Shown here: positions 61,414-64,000 of the stretch, piece by piece
Numbering within the stretch: the stretch's first letter is position 1
How the letters are laid out: every line of letters begins with the position of its first letter
DNA from: Geosiphon pyriformis
Taxonomy: Eukaryota; Glomeromycota; Glomeromycetes; Archaeosporales; Geosiphonaceae
DNA: 64,000 nucleotides
NCBI GenBank assembly: GCA_016748015.1
Contig: JAAOMT010000690.1
Location: 427,790-491,789 of the forward strand
Direction of reading: 5' to 3'
Notes under the pieces: generated by a model
Told to the model about the DNA's origin: nothing
The model's input: only the letters and a program-made list of their open reading frames with translations
Databases searched by the model: none
Program-made: the position numbers and the translations under genes

Positions 61414-64000
61414 TTTTCAAAACAGCGATAGCAATATTAACAATACATATATATATTAGATGGAAACTTAGAATGGATATTCTAATAATCTCGTCGAATT
61501 TGGGCTTTTTTTGGGTGTACATAGATGGGCTCGCCGGCGATAAAAACCGAAAAGTTGGCGTCTATCTATTTTATCATTATTAGTAATATTATAGGCGCGC
61601 GAAATTTAATAGGAAATTAGGGCGAAAAAAAACTGCCTTCTCATATATTGTACACAGGTTAATGAATATAGGTTCGTGAGTTAATTTCCAAAAATCTCCC
61701 TTTTTTTCACCTCACTTATATGTAAGATATCTTTTTCTTCCCCGCAAAAATGGTCGATATATCTCATTTTCGGTCGTTTTTGTACACTTGTACAGTTTTT
61801 TTCTTTTAATTCTGCATATTAAACGGTCAACTTTCTGGAATTTGGATCGCCAAAACTAAACAATTTTAAAAAATTATAATTATCTTCTGAATACAAGGTG
61901 TGATATTGTTTACAATTGATATTTAAACTTATCTGTTAAGAATGTATCAAAATCTGAGTCTAAGTGTATTTGATAGGACAATTTTTTAATGTTATTTTAA
62001 CAGACATATGTTTATGGGTTATTAGATTCTTGGATATACAAAATTTTGAATTATTTCAAAATTCCAACAAATAATAATTTATTATTAATTTAAAGTAGTC
62101 AGCCAAGCTTTCCATTTTTGAAGTTTTTAATCTTTATTATAAAAACAAAATTATTGTTTATTATAATAAAGTTTGGTAAAAATTTATACTGGGATTATTA
62201 TAATATTCAATTTTTTCAACAACAAAATCTTTTTGAATAGTATATTTGTTTTTTAACTTTTTTCAAGGCCAAAAAACCAATTCATGTCAGTAGGATTGAT
62301 GGTATAACATATAGATTTGCAATTTGAATTAAAATTGGAAGGTAAAAATTCGGAGTCAACGATTCGACAAACATGAAGCTGTCGATATTTATGAAACAAA
62401 TTGAGCAATTGAAATTTTTTAGTCAAGTCTTTTTTGTAACTATAATGGATGATCCCATTTCATATAATTATATAATAAGAACTATATAGTCAGTACGAGA
62501 ATAGGTTTGCTTAAATGAATATTTACACACTATTACACTGTTACATTATTAGGGTATCTAATAGTTGAATATCTCATATCACCCTTGATATAGTTGTCTA
62601 TAAAGTAATCTTTTTTTTTTATGCGGTGTCCTTTATTAACATAGTTGAGCACAATTTATTTTACTGCATGCATATTTATTAAAATGTAGGACATTGGAGA
62701 TTCTGAATTTAGTTACTGCAGTTGATACAAATATAAACATAAACTATTATGAATTGCTTATTTTGCTAGATTTCCATCCGATGTATTCATTTATCATAAT
62801 ACGGATTTTCCCTTAACATTAAAAGAAGTAATCAATTATCAACCATCAATGAATCAGATATCTTGAAATGATCAATCAAATATAATATTACATTCGGTCA
62901 TCGAAATTCGGCACATTTAGGATACCACAACGTAATGCATTCATGTAGTGTAACATGAACCTTATTAGTGAGCTTTTTAATAAATGTTATTTGAATTAAT
63001 TACACGACACGAATTGAAGACATGATCAGCGATTGAACATAAGCCTTTAAACATTTAGTAAGACCAATGAAGAAAATCCCATAATTTTAATTTAATGCAA
63101 AGTAATGATTGAAAATTCTCACTAATTTTAGAAAGAGGCCATTTCAATTAGAAATAGCGAAATTAATTTCTAAATTATTAATTATTCATAAATAAAATCC
63201 GAAAATCTTTAAACAATTAGTTTATTCAAAACACTTAAAAATATAATCACCGATTTATAATTTTTACTTGCAAATGAACATATAAAAAAAGAAACATTGA
63301 TGCTTGATTTGTAATACTGTTAGTTAAAGGTTTATCAGTCAGTGACTGCATTTTTTTCACCTAACAATTTCGATGAGGTGAAAAAGTCAAAGTCAATAAA
63401 TATTCACATGTATGCGCTTTTGAATAATTTTTAATACCTGATACAGATTTATGATTATCATACCACATAGACCGTGATTGGTTTCACTGGGAAAACATAA
63501 ACATAAACAAAAACAAAGCACAGATTATGAAGAAGTGAAGATGGGTATTTTGTTGATGCGTAGGTTTCACAGAAACATTCTTTTGCTTAGTCATTTTGAA
63601 AATAGAAAGATTTTTTAGAAAGCTAAAGAATAAACCAGTTCTGAATGCAATCTGTTACACCGCGATTATTTACCACAAGTCAGTTATTATTGAAGACTGG
63701 CTAAAAATTCTCCGAGAATCAATCAGTTACCGGAATTGTGATGATCTTTGAATATCTGGTCACTGATTTTAATATATATAGCTAAGAATGAATAATAAAA
63801 AAGTCATTAATTATATGATAAATTTGTCCAATGAAAAAGTTTTTATCAAGTTACAATGTTGTTTCTAGCAAAAAATCAATAAATTTTTTATTTTCATTTT
63901 AATATTGCAAAGTTTATCAGGTTTATAAATTTTCATTCAAAACAAAAAAAGATGATATATATTGTTTTTATAAAATATTAAAATTATTTAGAATTGATAA
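61414..64000. other. 3' region of the disordered-protein gene and intergenic sequence
   Basis: The first few hundred bases presumably hold the 3' untranslated region; no single polyadenylation site is clear. The remaining 2 kb has moderate AT content without retroelement text. No open frame over 60 codons and no tRNA-like structure was found. A gene may start beyond the right edge. Confidence 0.5.

Overview
The window looks like nuclear DNA of an early-diverging fungus, most likely an arbuscular mycorrhizal species (Glomeromycotina; Rhizophagus- or Gigaspora-like). The reasons are very high AT content, short GT-AG introns, three ordinary eukaryotic genes separated by large decayed retroelement blocks, and LINE and Ty3/Gypsy polyproteins of a type I recognise from AM-fungal genomes. 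The species call is inference; no search was run.

Host genes. (1) An RRM + CCHC-knuckle SR-like RNA-binding protein lies on the minus strand at 1-1531, in four exons, and runs off the left edge. (2) A two-exon FAD-dependent oxidoreductase of the DAO family lies on the minus strand at 12,155-13,418. It stands alone in AT-rich DNA between the facing 3' ends of two LINEs. (3) A ten-exon gene on the plus strand at 57,120-61,413 encodes about 1,040 residues of His/Gln/Asn/Pro/Ser-rich, probably disordered protein with no recognised domain. It sits downstream of about 4 kb packed with microsatellites.

Mobile DNA. One LINE family (ORF1 with CCHC; ORF2 with AP-endonuclease, RT, RNase H) is present as copies or fragments at 3.7-8.8 kb (+), 15.7-22.3 kb (-, nearly full length), 23.0-24.0 kb (-), 34.0-35.3 kb (+) and 48.7-51.0 kb (+). 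Ty3/Gypsy-like elements occupy 26.1-33.9 kb (-, heavily decayed, with a dUTPase domain and an internal duplication), 35.4-39.4 kb (+, LTRs plus gag and protease remnants), 39,431-47,093 (-, the youngest, with both LTRs, PBS and GTAT target duplication), 47.1-47.8 kb (-, leader and LTR) and 48.05-48.65 kb (+, fragment). A roughly 2.15-kb imperfect palindrome lies at 23,975-26,131.

Recurring theme. The retroelement copies are inactivated largely by G:C to A:T changes. These create Gln, Arg and Trp nonsense codons and repeatedly convert catalytic Asp to Asn in protease, RT, RNase H and integrase. No rRNA, tRNA or CRISPR array was found. The remaining stretches are very AT-rich and show no gene.
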